In this document: piece after piece, positions 37,193-47,912 of the stretch
Position numbering within the stretch: the first letter of the stretch is position 1
Layout: every line of letters starts with the position of its first letter
Assembly (NCBI GenBank): GCA_963774415.1
Contig: CAVZEU010000008.1
Span: 62,001-126,000 of the forward strand
From: SZUA-36 sp963774415
GTDB taxonomy: Bacteria; Pseudomonadota; Gammaproteobacteria; Xanthomonadales; SZUA-36
DNA length: 64,000 nt
Direction: 5' to 3'
Position numbers and translations under genes: made by a program
The notes under the pieces: model-generated
Database searches by the model: none
Seen by the model: the letters and a program-made list of their open reading frames with translations, nothing else
What the model was told of the DNA's origin: nothing

Positions 37193-38623
37193 GTGAATGC
37201 TGTGATTGAATCCGCCGCTGAGCGGGACTACTACGTCAAAGACATTGAATTGGCTGACTTTGGCCGCCGGGAAATCGCTATCGCGGAGACCGAAATGCCA
37301 GGCCTGATGGCCGTGCGCGAGGAATACCGCGAGCAACAACCGCTCAAAGGCGCGCGTATCGCCGGCAGCCTGCACATGACGATCCAGACGGCCGTGCTGA
37401 TCGAAACGCTGAAGGCGCTGGGCGCCGAAGTGCGCTGGGCGTCCTGTAACATCTATTCGACCCAGGACCACGCGGCGGCGGCGATCGCGGCCGGCGCCAC
37501 GCCGGTGTTTGCCTACAAGGGCGAAAGCCTCGATGAATACTGGGAATTCACGCACCAGATATTCAACTGGGGCGACGGCGGGCGCGATGAGGATTTTGCC
37601 AACATGATCCTCGACGACGGCGGCGACGCGACGCTGCTCCTGTACCTGGGCGCGCAGGCGGAGCAGGACTCGTCGGTGCTCGACAAGCCCGAAAGCGAGG
37701 AGCAGGTGGCGCTGTTCGGCGCCATCAGCAAGCGATTGCAGTCGATGCCGGGCTGGTACGGCAAGGCACTGGCGCATATCCGCGGCGTGACCGAGGAGAC
37801 CACCACCGGGGTCAAGCGTCTTTACCAGATGGCCCGCGAGGGTACGCTGCCGTTCCCGGCCATCAACGTGAACGACTCGGTGACAAAATCCAAGTTCGAC
37901 AACCTGTACGGCTGCCGCGAATCCCTGGTGGACGGCATCAAGCGCGCCACCGACGTCATGATCGCCGGCAAGACCGCGATCGTCGCCGGCTACGGTGACG
38001 TGGGCAAAGGCTGTTGCCAGTCGTTGCGGGGCCTCGGCGCGACCGTCTGGGTGACGGAGATCGATCCGATCTGCGCCCTGCAGGCGTCCATGGAAGGCTA
38101 CCGTGTCGTGCGCATGGACGAGGCCGTCGACAAGGCCGACATCGTGGTCACGGCCACCGGCAACTACCACGTGCTGAGCCACGAGAACATGCTGGCCATG
38201 AAGAATGAGGCGATTGTCTGCAACATCGGGCATTTCGATAACGAAATCGACGTCGCCAGTCTCAAGCAATACCAGTGGGAAAACATCAAGCCGCAGGTGG
38301 ATCACGTGATCTTCCCCGACGGCAAGCGCATCATACTGCTGGCGCAGGGACGACTCGTGAACCTCGGCTGCGCCACCGGCCATCCCAGTTTCGTCATGTC
38401 GAATTCGTTCACCAACCAGGTGCTGGCCCAGATCGAACTCTGGCAGCGCGCGGAGGACTACGGTAACGAGGTCTTCGTCTTGCCGAAACACCTGGACGAA
38501 AAGGTTGCGCGCCTGCACCTCGATCGTATCGGCGCCAGGCTGACACGGCTGAACGACGAGCAGGCGCGCTATATCAACGTGGATGTGGACGGCCCGTACA
38601 AGCCGGAGCATTACCGCTACTGA
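37193..38623 (+). CDS. ahcY: Adenosylhomocysteinase
   Basis: Hydrolyses S-adenosylhomocysteine to adenosine and homocysteine, removing the inhibitor of SAM-dependent methyltransferases. The 476-residue enzyme has [15 protein letters not shown] near residue 60, [13 protein letters not shown] near 225, the NAD-binding GYGDVGKG near 265, and [35 protein letters not shown] near 375, ending [13 protein letters not shown] start at 37193 is chosen because GGAG lies 8 bp upstream; a GTG at 37184 sits too close to it. It starts 18 bp after metK. Confidence 0.97.
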   Translation: MNAVIESAAERDYYVKDIELADFGRREIAIAETEMPGLMAVREEYREQQPLKGARIAGSLHMTIQTAVLIETLKALGAEVRWASCNIYSTQDHAAAAIAAGATPVFAYKGESLDEYWEFTHQIFNWGDGGRDEDFANMILDDGGDATLLLYLGAQAEQDSSVLDKPESEEQVALFGAISKRLQSMPGWYGKALAHIRGVTEETTTGVKRLYQMAREGTLPFPAINVNDSVTKSKFDNLYGCRESLVDGIKRATDVMIAGKTAIVAGYGDVGKGCCQSLRGLGATVWVTEIDPICALQASMEGYRVVRMDEAVDKADIVVTATGNYHVLSHENMLAMKNEAIVCNIGHFDNEIDVASLKQYQWENIKPQVDHVIFPDGKRIILLAQGRLVNLGCATGHPSFVMSNSFTNQVLAQIELWQRAEDYGNEVFVLPKHLDEKVARLHLDRIGARLTRLNDEQARYINVDVDGPYKPEHYRY

Positions 38624-38644
38624 AGCCCGCCGGTCACTGAATAA

Positions 38645-39490
38645 ATGCACGGCCAGAAGCAAGTTCCGATATCTTTCGAGTTTTTCCCGCCGCGCACCGA
38701 CGAGCAGAAACTCGTGCTGGAATCGACCTGGCAGAAGCTGTCGCGCCTTAATCCGCGGTACCTGTCGGTCACGTTCGGCGCCGGCGGGTCTTCGCTGGAC
38801 GCGACGCTGGAGACCGTTCGCGATTTGTTGGAACGTTCCGGGGTGCCGGTGGCGCCGCACATTTCCTGCATGGCCAGGCACCGGGACATGCTGATCGATT
38901 TGCTGCAGTCGTACCGTGAAGCCGGCGTCAAGCGGGTGGTCCTGTTGCGGGGTGACCGGCCCGAAGGCGTCGCCGTGCCCGGCCCGTTCCAGTATGCCAG
39001 TGACCTGGTGCGGTTCGTAAACCAGTCCTTCCCCGGTGTCTTCCACATCGAAGTGGCCTGCTATCCGGAATTTCATCCTGAATCCGTGTCTCCGGAGAGC
39101 GAGTTCCGCTATTTCAGGGAAAAGGTGGAGGCCGGCGCGGACGGCGCAACGACGCAGTATTTTTACAACACCGACTGCTATTTCCAGTTCCTGGACGATT
39201 GCGCCAGGTACGGCATCGATATCCCGATCACGCCCGGCATCATGCCGATCACCAACTACAAGAGCCTGGACCGGTTTTCGGCCCAGTGCGGTGCGGAAAT
39301 ACCCCAATGGATACGCCGGCGCCTCGAGGCCTTCGGCGACGACGGCGCATCCATCCGGGAATTCGGCCTGGACGTCGTAACCAAGTTGTGCGAGCGCCTG
39401 CTGCTCGGCGGGGCGCCGGGGCTGCACATCTATACGCTGAACCGGGCCAACGCGACCATGCGGTTGTGGCAGCGGCTCAACCATCTTTGA
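38645..39490 (+). CDS. metF: Methylenetetrahydrofolate reductase
   Basis: Reduces 5,10-methylene-THF to 5-methyl-THF, which supplies the methyl group for methionine synthase. The 281-residue FAD protein has ISFEFFPPRTDEQ at the start, SVTFGAGGSS near residue 40, RGDRPEG near 103 and GADGATTQYFYNTDCY near 164, ending with LHIYTLNRA. As third gene after metK and ahcY it completes a SAM recycling unit. No terminator with a T run was seen after it. Confidence 0.97.
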   Translation: MHGQKQVPISFEFFPPRTDEQKLVLESTWQKLSRLNPRYLSVTFGAGGSSLDATLETVRDLLERSGVPVAPHISCMARHRDMLIDLLQSYREAGVKRVVLLRGDRPEGVAVPGPFQYASDLVRFVNQSFPGVFHIEVACYPEFHPESVSPESEFRYFREKVEAGADGATTQYFYNTDCYFQFLDDCARYGIDIPITPGIMPITNYKSLDRFSAQCGAEIPQWIRRRLEAFGDDGASIREFGLDVVTKLCERLLLGGAPGLHIYTLNRANATMRLWQRLNHL

Positions 39491-39559
39491 GGTCGGCCAC
39501 CGCACGCTTATTGTCGCGGTGACGCGTTTCTCAGAAAAGTTTCACCTATTCACGCCTGG

Positions 39560-39731
39560 TTTCGCCTGTCGGCGAGTGACTATTCTTTGCGTGGGCAAAG
39601 CGTTTCGCCTGTCGGCGAGTGACTTTTCTTTGCGTGGGCAAAGCGTTTCGCCTGTCGGCGAGTGACTTTTCTTTGCGTGGGCAATGCGTTTCGCCTGTCG
39701 GCGAGTGACTTTTCTTTGCGCGCCCAAAGAA
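39560..39731. repeat. Four 43-bp tandem repeats ending in a hairpin
   Basis: TTTCGCCTGTCGGCGAGTGA recurs at 39560, 39603, 39646 and 39689, exactly 43 bp apart, with only a few changes. After the last copy the repeat runs into the stem CTTTTCTTTG-N6-CAAAGAAAAG (39709-39734) and then a sequence rich in GAAAG. Similar strings are familiar from dispersed intergenic repeats of Xanthomonadales-type genomes, so this may be a family member with a tandem-expanded end. There are no variable spacers, so it is not a CRISPR array. Confidence 0.92.
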
Positions 39732-39734
39732 AAG
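39709..39734. repeat. Hairpin next to the 43-bp repeats
   Basis: A 10-bp perfect stem CTTTTCTTTG / CAAAGAAAAG around a 6-bp loop. With the flanking bases (GTGA...TAAC) the stem extends further with one mismatch. It could act as a bidirectional terminator for metF or as the end of a mobile repeat. Confidence 0.7.
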
Positions 39735-39910
39735 TAACCAAAAGAAAGGGCGCCCGTGTCCGATGGCCACTACGTGGCTTCCCTCAAGCTCCCTGGCTTT
39801 GCGGCACCGCTCGGCACGCCCCGTCCGGGGCCGGGCCTCGCTGGAATGAACATCCCTGTTCATTCCTGCCGGTCGCTGTGGTCGCTTTCGGCATCTCCCA
39901 ATCGGGCTTG

Positions 39911-40006
39911 AAGAGCAAGAGCAAGAGCAAGAGCAAGAGCAAGAGCAAGAGCAAGAGCAAGAGCAAGAGCAAGAGCAAGAGCAAGAGCAAGAGCAAGAGC
40001 AAGAGA
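39911..40006. repeat. (AAGAGC)15 hexanucleotide array
   Basis: Fifteen exact, uninterrupted AAGAGC units run from 39911 to 40000, followed by AAGAGA. The hexamer is in phase with any frame and would encode Lys-Ser or Leu-Leu repeats, but no gene with a start or family match uses it. Perfect arrays of this length are usually unstable. Confidence 0.97.
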
Positions 40007-40238
40007 GGGGCGCGCCGGTGACGGAAAGGGCAGCGGCCCGCTGCCCGGAAACGAAACCCGTTTCAATTGGTAGCTTCTGAAGTTACAAAGGAAATCGCAC
40101 CCCGGCCGGATGGCTGCTGTGCCATACCTCGGCGCCTTCAAAGGGGTGATAAATAACAAGAACGGCGAGCCTTTGCGCCCGGGCCTGCACGCTTGGTACG
40201 TGCTCAGGGTACGTTTGTGATACCGACCGCGGTCTTGT

Positions 40239-41270
40239 TCAGTGCTCCACTTTGCCGCCGAGCACCTTGCCGCTGTCCTCGTCGTCGCGGTAGATATTGA
40301 CCGTCAGCTTGCCGTCGACGTCGATGCTGGCGCGGTACATGCCCTCGGTGTTGAAGGTCGTGGTGATATGGCCGGCGCGGTCGATGGCGATGACGCCGCC
40401 TTCGGCGCCGGCCTCGACGAGGACGTGGTTGATCACGGTATCGGCCGCGGCCGCCAGCGGCGTCCCCGCTGCGACGCGGTTACAGATGTCGTAGGCGACC
40501 ACGTAGCGGATGAAGTACTCGCCGTGGCCGGTGGCGCTGACGGCGCAGCTGCGGTTATTGGCGTAGGTGCCCGCGCCAATGATCGGAGAATCGCCCACGC
40601 GGCCCCAGCGCTTGTTGGCAATGCCGCCCGTGGAGGTTCCCGCGGCCAGGTTGCCCCGGCCGTCGAGTACCACGGCGCCGACGGTCGAGAACAGCTTATC
40701 CCTGTCCTCCGCCTTCTCTTTGGCCTTGATTCGCTGCAATTGCCGCCAGCGAAAATCGGTGTAGAAGTAGGACGGGTCCATCATTTCGAAGCCGCGCTCG
40801 CGGGCGAACGCTTCGGCCCCGGCGCCGATCAGCATGACGTGCTTGGAGTGCCGCATGACTTCCAGCGCCAGGTTGATCGGGTTCCTGATGTGTGTCACCG
40901 CCGCGACCGCCCCGGCGTTCAGGTCCGCCCCCTGCATGATCGAAGCGTCCATTTCATTTTTCCCGGCGGCGTCGAAGACCGCGCCCTTGCCGGCATTGAA
41001 AAGCGGCGAGTCCTCCATGATGTTGATGGCCGCGGTGACCGCGTCGGCGCCGTCGGCGCCGTTTTTCAGCGCTTCGTAGCCAGCCTTGACCGCCGTTTCC
41101 AGTGCCGCGCGGATCGCTGCTTCCTTGTCGGCTGTCAGGTTCGCACGGGTAATGGTGCCGGCGCCCCCGTGGATCGCGATGGCGACCGCTGCGTCGGCCG
41201 AGGCATGGCTCATCAAGAGCAGCCCCGCGGTGATGAAAAGGCATTTGAGGCTAACCATGTGTTCATGCAT
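40239..41270 (-). CDS. iaaA: Isoaspartyl peptidase / L-asparaginase, plant type
   Basis: Ntn hydrolase of the plant-type asparaginase family (E. coli EcAIII/IaaA), which splits isoaspartyl dipeptides. The 343-residue protein has a signal-like N terminus (LFITAGLLLMSHASA), the IAIHGGAGTI motif near residue 32, FNAGKGAVF near 92, the self-cleavage site STVGAVVLD with the nucleophile Thr near residue 196, and GTSTGGIANKRWGRVGDSP right after it. The signal peptide suggests export to the periplasm, unlike the cytoplasmic E. coli enzyme. It is 24 bp from the Nudix gene on the same strand and probably cotranscribed. Confidence 0.93.
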   Translation of the reverse strand: MHEHMVSLKCLFITAGLLLMSHASADAAVAIAIHGGAGTITRANLTADKEAAIRAALETAVKAGYEALKNGADGADAVTAAINIMEDSPLFNAGKGAVFDAAGKNEMDASIMQGADLNAGAVAAVTHIRNPINLALEVMRHSKHVMLIGAGAEAFARERGFEMMDPSYFYTDFRWRQLQRIKAKEKAEDRDKLFSTVGAVVLDGRGNLAAGTSTGGIANKRWGRVGDSPIIGAGTYANNRSCAVSATGHGEYFIRYVVAYDICNRVAAGTPLAAAADTVINHVLVEAGAEGGVIAIDRAGHITTTFNTEGMYRASIDVDGKLTVNIYRDDEDSGKVLGGKVEH

Positions 41271-41294
41271 TGGAATTCCTGCGTTGAGTCGTGT

Positions 41295-41819
41295 TCAGGA
41301 CCGGGCCTGCGCCCAATAGAGCCCGGCATAGATTTTAGGGTCCAGCATGATTCCGGCCGACGCGCGTGCCGATAGCCAGCGGGCCGCAGTCGCAAGCGGT
41401 ACCTCGTGCACGGTGATGTCTTCCGACTTGTCGCCGCCGCCGTCACCCTCGCGCACCAGGCCCGCCGCGTAATATATCGTAATGACTTCGCTGGACATGC
41501 CGGGTGTGCTCGGGCAGGTCAGCAATTCGACCATGCTCTGGGCCCGGTATCCGGTCTCTTCCAGCAATTCCCTGTGTGCGGCCGCCTCGGCGGTCTCCGC
41601 CGCATCGCCGGTGTCGCCCACCAGGCCGGCTGGCAACTCGATCACGCGGCTGCGGATCGGCTCCCGGTATTGCTCGACCAGCAACAGCTCATGCGAGTCG
41701 GTCACGGCGACCATGACGACCACGCCGGTCGCATTGGTGCGGTAGACGTATTCCCAGCCATCTCTTTCCATGATGCCCAGGAAGCGGCCGCGGTAGTGGA
41801 CAATTTCCTGTTTTGACAC
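41295..41819 (-). CDS. Nudix hydrolase, probable ADP-ribose pyrophosphatase type
   Basis: A 174-residue protein with the Nudix box in ETAEAAAHRELLEETGY (E-x7-RE-x2-EE-x-G) near residue 80, and an LLVEQYREPIRSRVIELPAG stretch just before, typical of ADP-sugar pyrophosphatases. The early Gly of the box is shifted by one or two residues compared with the consensus. It likely cleaves a nucleoside diphosphate derivative such as ADP-ribose. Divergent from the secreted protein gene. Confidence 0.9.
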   Translation of the reverse strand: MSKQEIVHYRGRFLGIMERDGWEYVYRTNATGVVVMVAVTDSHELLLVEQYREPIRSRVIELPAGLVGDTGDAAETAEAAAHRELLEETGYRAQSMVELLTCPSTPGMSSEVITIYYAAGLVREGDGGGDKSEDITVHEVPLATAARWLSARASAGIMLDPKIYAGLYWAQARS

Positions 41820-41981
41820 AGCTCTGATGAACGCTCTGATAAACTAGGGCGATTGTATCCCCCAAGGTGATGTTCCGGCCAGCAGCCACGTCGGATTTGC
41901 CGGCCGGCGCGAGCAACCGGAAAAGTCCGCAGAACCAAATCGGCCCGGGCCAATCAAAGAGACGGGCTGCAGAGGATGTGT

Positions 41982-43403
41982 ATGTTGAAAAAGACCCTAT
42001 TTGTACTTTCGATCGCGGTCGCGGCCGCCAACCTGTCCGCCTGGGCGCAGGACAAGCAACCCGAACCACTTCCGGACAACGTGCCGGCATTGCTGGTCAA
42101 GGCCAATTCCGCCTTTGGCGCCAAGGACTACCTGACCTTCCGCCGGGTCATGGAACGCCTGCACGAGATGCGGCCGTACAACAGCGATTACATGTACCAA
42201 CTGGTCAACGCACACGCCCTTTTGAACGAAAAGTCGGCCGCGTACGACCTGATGATAAAAATGCAGCAGCAGGGTCTGGCCTACGATTTCAGCCAGTCGG
42301 AAAGCACGCTGAATATTCGTGGCACCGAGGTCTTCGACTATGTCAACGACCTGCTGAAGATGGCCGCTCAACCGGTGGGTGAGTCGAAGCCGGTGCTGAC
42401 GCTGCCGCAAAAAGTGCTGATGCCCGAGGCCCTGGCCTGGGACGATGGCCGGCAAAAGTTCCTGGTCGGCACGGTCAGAGACGGCAGCGTTCTGGCGGCC
42501 GCCAGGGACGGCGAGGTGGAGCAACTGATCAAGGCAAACGGTGACAACCGCATGTGGGGCGTATTCGGCCTGCTGGTCGACAAGGAGCGCAACCGGTTGT
42601 GGGTCACCACCGCGGCCACGACCGAGTTTACCGGCTATGACCCGAGCGACAAGGGCCGTTCCGCGCTGCTCGAATTCGATCTGAAAACGCTCAAGCTGTT
42701 GCACCGCTACCCGGTACCGGTGGACGGGCGCCCCCACATACTCGGCAGCATGGTGCCCAGCCCTGCCGGGGACATTTACATCGCCGACCGCGTGCTGCCC
42801 TTCGTGTTCAAAAAGGCGGCCGATGAAGACAAGTTGAAACCGGTGCTGGCGACGCGGGAGATGATCAGCCTGCGCGGTATGGCCATGCAACCGGACGGGC
42901 GCATCATGTACGTGGCGGACCGCGAACTGGGCATTCTCGTCATCGACGTCGCCAGCGGCAGGTCAGGTAAGCTCGCCGTGCCGGCAAACCTGAATGTCGG
43001 CGGCATCGATGGCATGTACCTGTGGCAGAACAAGCTCATCATCATCCAGAACGGGATCAAGCCGCAGCGGGTCATGCGCCTGCAACTGGACAGCACCGGC
43101 ACCAAGGTGACGGCGGTCAGGCCGCTGGCCGTGGCGCAGCCGTACTTCGACTACCCCAGTTTCGGCACGGTCGTCGGCAAGACGCTGTACTACTTTGGCA
43201 ACAGCCACTGGTCTGGCGGCGAGAAGGTGTACAAGCCCGTCAGGATATTGCAAACGGACCTGGACTGCTGTCAGGACCTGATGGCGCCTGAAATGAAGAA
43301 ATTCCTCGAGGACATGAAAAAGGCAGGAAAACCGCTGCCGGAAGGGCTTGAAAAAGAGGCCGGCGGCAAACATTCGCCGCCGCACCAGGCGGACGGGTCT
43401 TAA
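41982..43403 (+). CDS. Exported beta-propeller-like protein with helical N-domain
   Basis: I do not recognise a named family with confidence. The 473-residue protein has a signal peptide (TLFVLSIAVAAANLSAWAQ), a TPR-like helical segment at about residues 35-125 (PALLVKANSAFGAKDYLTFRRVMERL), and then a sequence resembling SMP-30/NHL beta-propeller repeats (LPQKVLMPEALAWD, MVPSPAGDIYIADRVL, AMQPDGRIMYVADRELG). A hydrophilic, Lys/Glu-rich tail closes it. AGAGG lies 6 bp before the ATG at 41982; the ATG at 41976 overlaps it and is less likely. Confidence 0.85.
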   Translation: MLKKTLFVLSIAVAAANLSAWAQDKQPEPLPDNVPALLVKANSAFGAKDYLTFRRVMERLHEMRPYNSDYMYQLVNAHALLNEKSAAYDLMIKMQQQGLAYDFSQSESTLNIRGTEVFDYVNDLLKMAAQPVGESKPVLTLPQKVLMPEALAWDDGRQKFLVGTVRDGSVLAAARDGEVEQLIKANGDNRMWGVFGLLVDKERNRLWVTTAATTEFTGYDPSDKGRSALLEFDLKTLKLLHRYPVPVDGRPHILGSMVPSPAGDIYIADRVLPFVFKKAADEDKLKPVLATREMISLRGMAMQPDGRIMYVADRELGILVIDVASGRSGKLAVPANLNVGGIDGMYLWQNKLIIIQNGIKPQRVMRLQLDSTGTKVTAVRPLAVAQPYFDYPSFGTVVGKTLYYFGNSHWSGGEKVYKPVRILQTDLDCCQDLMAPEMKKFLEDMKKAGKPLPEGLEKEAGGKHSPPHQADGS

Positions 43404-44287
43404 CCCGTCTGCAGGCAGCGCTTGCGCAGCATCTGGCCGAGTTCCATTTCGTCGAACAGGCGGTTCAGACGGGCTGCGTCAACCTGGCCCCGCTCGATGG
43501 CGGGATTTTCCAGCGCCGACGGCACGGCGGTTTCGATCGCCGTCAGGCGCCGCGCCAGTTCGGCGGCCTCGCGGTTGTCGTTCAGTTTGCGGTGCAGCGA
43601 CTTGGCGCCGCGGATCCGCAGGAAAGGCACCTCGTGCAACCGCCGCAACAGCGAGTCCAGGTCGTTGAAATGCTGCAGCAGCGCCGCTGCCGACTTCGGG
43701 CCCACGCCGGGAACGCCCGGAATGTTGTCCACCGGGTCGCCCGTCAGCGCCAGGTAGTCCGCGATCTGCTCCGGGTAGACACCGAAGGTGTCCCTGATCT
43801 TTGCGCGACCGAGTTTCCGCTTGCGGCTGAAATCCCACCAGGTGTCGTCGTGCTCGATCAGTTGCGCCAGGTCCTTGTCGCTGGTGACGACACACACGGG
43901 GTGACCGCGCTGGCGCCAGTGGCACGCCAGCGTTCCGATCAGATCGTCCGCCTCGTAGCGGTCGTCGGCGAAACAACTCAGACCCAGCGACTCGGCCACG
44001 CCGCGGGCCCATTTGAACTGGCGTTTCAATTCCTCCGGCGCCGGCTCCCGGTTGGCCTTGTACGGCGGGTAGATTTCGTTGCGGTAACTGCTGGTCAATG
44101 ACTCGTCGAACGCAATCCCGATATGGCGCGCATTGGTCTGCTCTATCAGGCTGCAGAGGAAGCCGGCAAAACCGTAGACGGCGTTGGTCGGCTCGCCGTT
44201 CGCATTGGCAAACTCGTCGGGCACCGAGAACCACGCGCGGAAAATATAAATACTCGCGTCAACGAGATATACGGGGTCCAGGCTCAT
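43400..44287 (-). CDS. 5'-3' exonuclease / flap endonuclease-like protein (Xni/ExoIX type)
   Basis: A 295-residue FEN-superfamily nuclease. Metal-binding motifs are VYLVDASIYIFRAWF at residues 6-20, RYEADDLIGTLA near 121 and TSDKDLAQLI near 144, followed by the helix-hairpin-helix-like VDNIPGVPGVGPKSAAALL near 193. The architecture matches the 5' nuclease domain of DNA polymerase I without the polymerase part. It is probably involved in DNA repair or primer removal. Its stop overlaps the stop of the preceding gene (convergent, 4 bp) and it lies 31 bp after the HNH gene on the same strand. Confidence 0.9.
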   Translation of the reverse strand: MSLDPVYLVDASIYIFRAWFSVPDEFANANGEPTNAVYGFAGFLCSLIEQTNARHIGIAFDESLTSSYRNEIYPPYKANREPAPEELKRQFKWARGVAESLGLSCFADDRYEADDLIGTLACHWRQRGHPVCVVTSDKDLAQLIEHDDTWWDFSRKRKLGRAKIRDTFGVYPEQIADYLALTGDPVDNIPGVPGVGPKSAAALLQHFNDLDSLLRRLHEVPFLRIRGAKSLHRKLNDNREAAELARRLTAIETAVPSALENPAIERGQVDAARLNRLFDEMELGQMLRKRCLQTG

Positions 44288-44318
44288 ACGGCTACCGGCG
44301 TGATGACAGAACGCTATC

Positions 44319-44930
44319 TTACACCAGCAATGCTTGACCCTGTTCGACGCGCTTGCGCAGCACGCTGTTGCGCGGAAAATGCGCCAGCAGGAAATCCATC
44401 TGGTCGCTGAGGATCTGGCGGCCCTGCAGGTAGATATATTCGGCGTGCGTCGGCGTGAACGGTATCGCCAGCAGTTGCATGCCCGCCTGTTCAGGCGTCC
44501 GGCCGGCCTTGTGGTTGTTGCATCGCTTGCAGGCCGTGACGACGTTGACCCAGCGATCACGCCCGCCGTGGCTCAGCGGTTTGACGTGATCGCGGGAAAG
44601 CATGTAATTGGGAAATCTCTCGCCGCAGTACAGGCACAGGTTCTGATCGCGGCGGAATAACGCCTTGTTGCACAGCGGGGGAATGTAGTTGTCGGCAAAC
44701 AGGTGTTTGTGCGGGTGCTGACCGGCCGTGGCGATGATGGCGTTGACCGGGACCATGCTGCGGGCGCCGCTGATGGCGTTGATGCCGCCGTGAATCTTGT
44801 AAAGGATCCCGCCGAGGGCGTAACTGACCTGCTCCAGCGTGATCAGCTTGACCGCATCCTGGTACCCGATCCACTCGAGGGGCATGCCGGACACGTCCGT
44901 GCGCAATACTCTCTGTTGTAAATCCACCAC
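44319..44930 (-). CDS. HNH endonuclease family protein
   Basis: A 203-residue protein with an HNH motif: zinc Cys pairs CLYC (99/102) and CKRC (134/137), SRDHVKPLSHGG near residue 112 with the metal-binding Asp-His, and NVVTACKRCNNHK after it. The N-terminal ~85 residues are not recognised. Stand-alone HNH proteins of this type (5-methylcytosine restriction McrA-like) are common on bacterial chromosomes and their targets are usually unknown. It is 31 bp upstream of the flap exonuclease gene on the same strand, suggesting a DNA-processing pair. Confidence 0.9.
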   Translation of the reverse strand: MVDLQQRVLRTDVSGMPLEWIGYQDAVKLITLEQVSYALGGILYKIHGGINAISGARSMVPVNAIIATAGQHPHKHLFADNYIPPLCNKALFRRDQNLCLYCGERFPNYMLSRDHVKPLSHGGRDRWVNVVTACKRCNNHKAGRTPEQAGMQLLAIPFTPTHAEYIYLQGRQILSDQMDFLLAHFPRNSVLRKRVEQGQALLV

Positions 44931-45133
44931 CTCGTCAACCGCTTTTTTGTGATCAATGGCACAAGATATTGTGCTTTATCATCGTATTTTTGCTGTATAT
45001 CTTGTTTTGAATATATTCGCAAGTGAATTTTTCACCCGCGCCGGCATATTCGCTACACTGGCGGCGGTAACGGGCCTGAACCTCCAAGGGAAGGGCGTTG
45101 TCACAAGCCCATGAATTTACGTCGGAGTCAGCA

Positions 45134-46488
45134 GTGAAAAACCCAGTTCGTCGAATATCCACCATGATCGCCCTGTTGCTGATAACAGGGTTTGCGTACG
45201 CGGCCTTGCCGGTAGCGGTGGGCGGCAAGCCGTTGCCGTCGCTGGCCCCGGTTCTGAAACAGGTCACGCCATCGGTGGTCAACGTCTACACGCAAACGCG
45301 CGTTCGCGTGAGCAGCCCGTTGCTCGACGACCCGATATTCCGGCGCTTTTTCAACGTGCCGGACGTACCCCGGGAAAGGGTTTCCCAATCGCTCGGCTCG
45401 GGCGTCATCGTCAACGCCGAGAAAGGCTACATCCTGACCAACAACCACGTCATCGCGCACGCTGACGAGATCGCCGTGGGCCTCAAGGACGGCCGTAATT
45501 TCGAAGCCAAACTGATCGGCACGGACCCGGACACGGACATCGCGGTCATCCAGATCAAGGCGAACAACCTCGAGGCGCTGCCGCTGGCGGATTCCGACCG
45601 CCTGCAGGTCGGCGATTTCGTGGTGGCGGTCGGCAATCCGTTCGGACTTGGCCAGACCGTGACCTCCGGTATCGTCAGCGCGTTGGGGCGCACCGGCCTG
45701 CGCGGACTGCAATACCAGAATTTCATTCAGACCGATGCGTCGATCAACCCCGGCAACTCGGGTGGGGCGCTGATCAACCTGCGGGGCGAACTCGTCGGCA
45801 TCAACAGCGCGATATTCACGCCCAGCGGCGGCAACGTCGGAATCGGCTTCGCCATTCCGTCAAAAATGGCCCTCTACGTCATGGAGCAGTTGATCCGCTA
45901 CGGCGAGGTACGCCGGGGCACGCTCGGTCTGACGGTGCAGGACCTGACCCCGGACCTCGCGGGGGCCTTTTCAATGGACTCGGGCAGCGGCGCGCTGGTG
46001 GCTCAAGTGGCCGCCGGTTCCGCCGCCGAAAAGGCCGGGCTCAAACCCGGTGACGTCGTGGTCAGCATCGCCGGGCACCCGGTCAAAAACGCCCGCGATT
46101 TCTACAACTCTGAAGGCCAGCTTGCGCTGGGCCAGTCCTTGCGCGTGGATTACGTGCGCGAAGGCCAATCCCGTAACGTCACCCTGGTCATCAAGCCCAT
46201 ACCCACGCTCAAGGGTGAGGATCTCGACGCGCGTTTCAAGGGCGCGCGCTTCAGCGAACTGGGCGCGAACCTGAAGCAGGAAGATTATTCCGGCGTGTTG
46301 CTCGATCAACTCGACCCGAAAAGCCGGCTGGCCTACCAGGGTCTCGCCAAGGGTGACATCATCACCGGCGTCAACCGGCAGCGGATTCGCAACCTGAATG
46401 ATTTCAAGGCCTCGCTGGAGAATCTGAGGGGTACGATTTACCTGCAGATCGTGCGCGGCCAGCGTACCTACGTGGCGAGGATCGAGTG

Positions 46489-46489
<1 letters not shown>
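45134..46489 (+). CDS. degQ: Periplasmic Do-like serine protease, DegQ type
   Basis: A 451-residue HtrA-family protease with the catalytic triad His105 (TNNHVIAHA), Asp135 (DPDTDIAVIQ) and Ser209 (GNSGGALINL). An N-terminal hydrophobic segment (IALLLITGFAYAAL) directs export. Two PDZ domains follow: PDZ1 at about residues 255-345 and a second, more divergent one at about 370-450. DegQ/DegP degrade or refold misfolded periplasmic proteins. GGAG precedes the chosen GTG start; a TTG at 45098 is also in frame but would not fit the signal peptide. An A+T-rich gap of about 200 bp before it is likely its promoter region. Confidence 0.93.
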
Positions 46490-47853
<1,364 letters not shown>

Positions 47854-47912
47854 CCAGGGCGCAACCTCTCCATGGCCGCGGCGCGGTCCGGTCCCATGGA
47901 TTGCGTCAGCAC

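Larger units (their letters stand above)
39491..40238. other. Gene-free region of repeats between metF and the isoaspartyl peptidase gene
   Basis: No convincing gene in 748 bp. The region holds four 43-bp repeats, a long hairpin, a hexanucleotide array, and a GC-rich hairpin GGGCAGC-N5-GCTGCCC at 40028-40046. The frames that span it translate to simple Lys-Ser or Leu repeats and are rejected. The last 170 bp before the peptidase gene (40070-40238) show no clear feature. Confidence 0.85.

Noticed and set aside
37178..39505. A 775-codon frame on the minus strand opposite ahcY and metF
   Set aside because: Antisense to two complete, strongly conserved enzymes; product dominated by Arg/His/Val, typical of shadow frames.
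39560..39731. CRISPR-like array
   Set aside because: The 43-bp units are contiguous with no variable spacers, and no Cas gene is in the window.
39662..40021. Plus-strand frame with a Lys-Ser run and minus-strand frame with a Leu run
   Set aside because: Both are produced by the AAGAGC hexamer and the 43-bp repeats; no start with a ribosome binding site and no conserved flanking domain.
44953..45282. A 109-codon minus-strand frame upstream of degQ
   Set aside because: It runs antisense into the degQ coding region and its second half is A+T-rich intergenic DNA with no start signal; the region is better read as the degQ promoter region.
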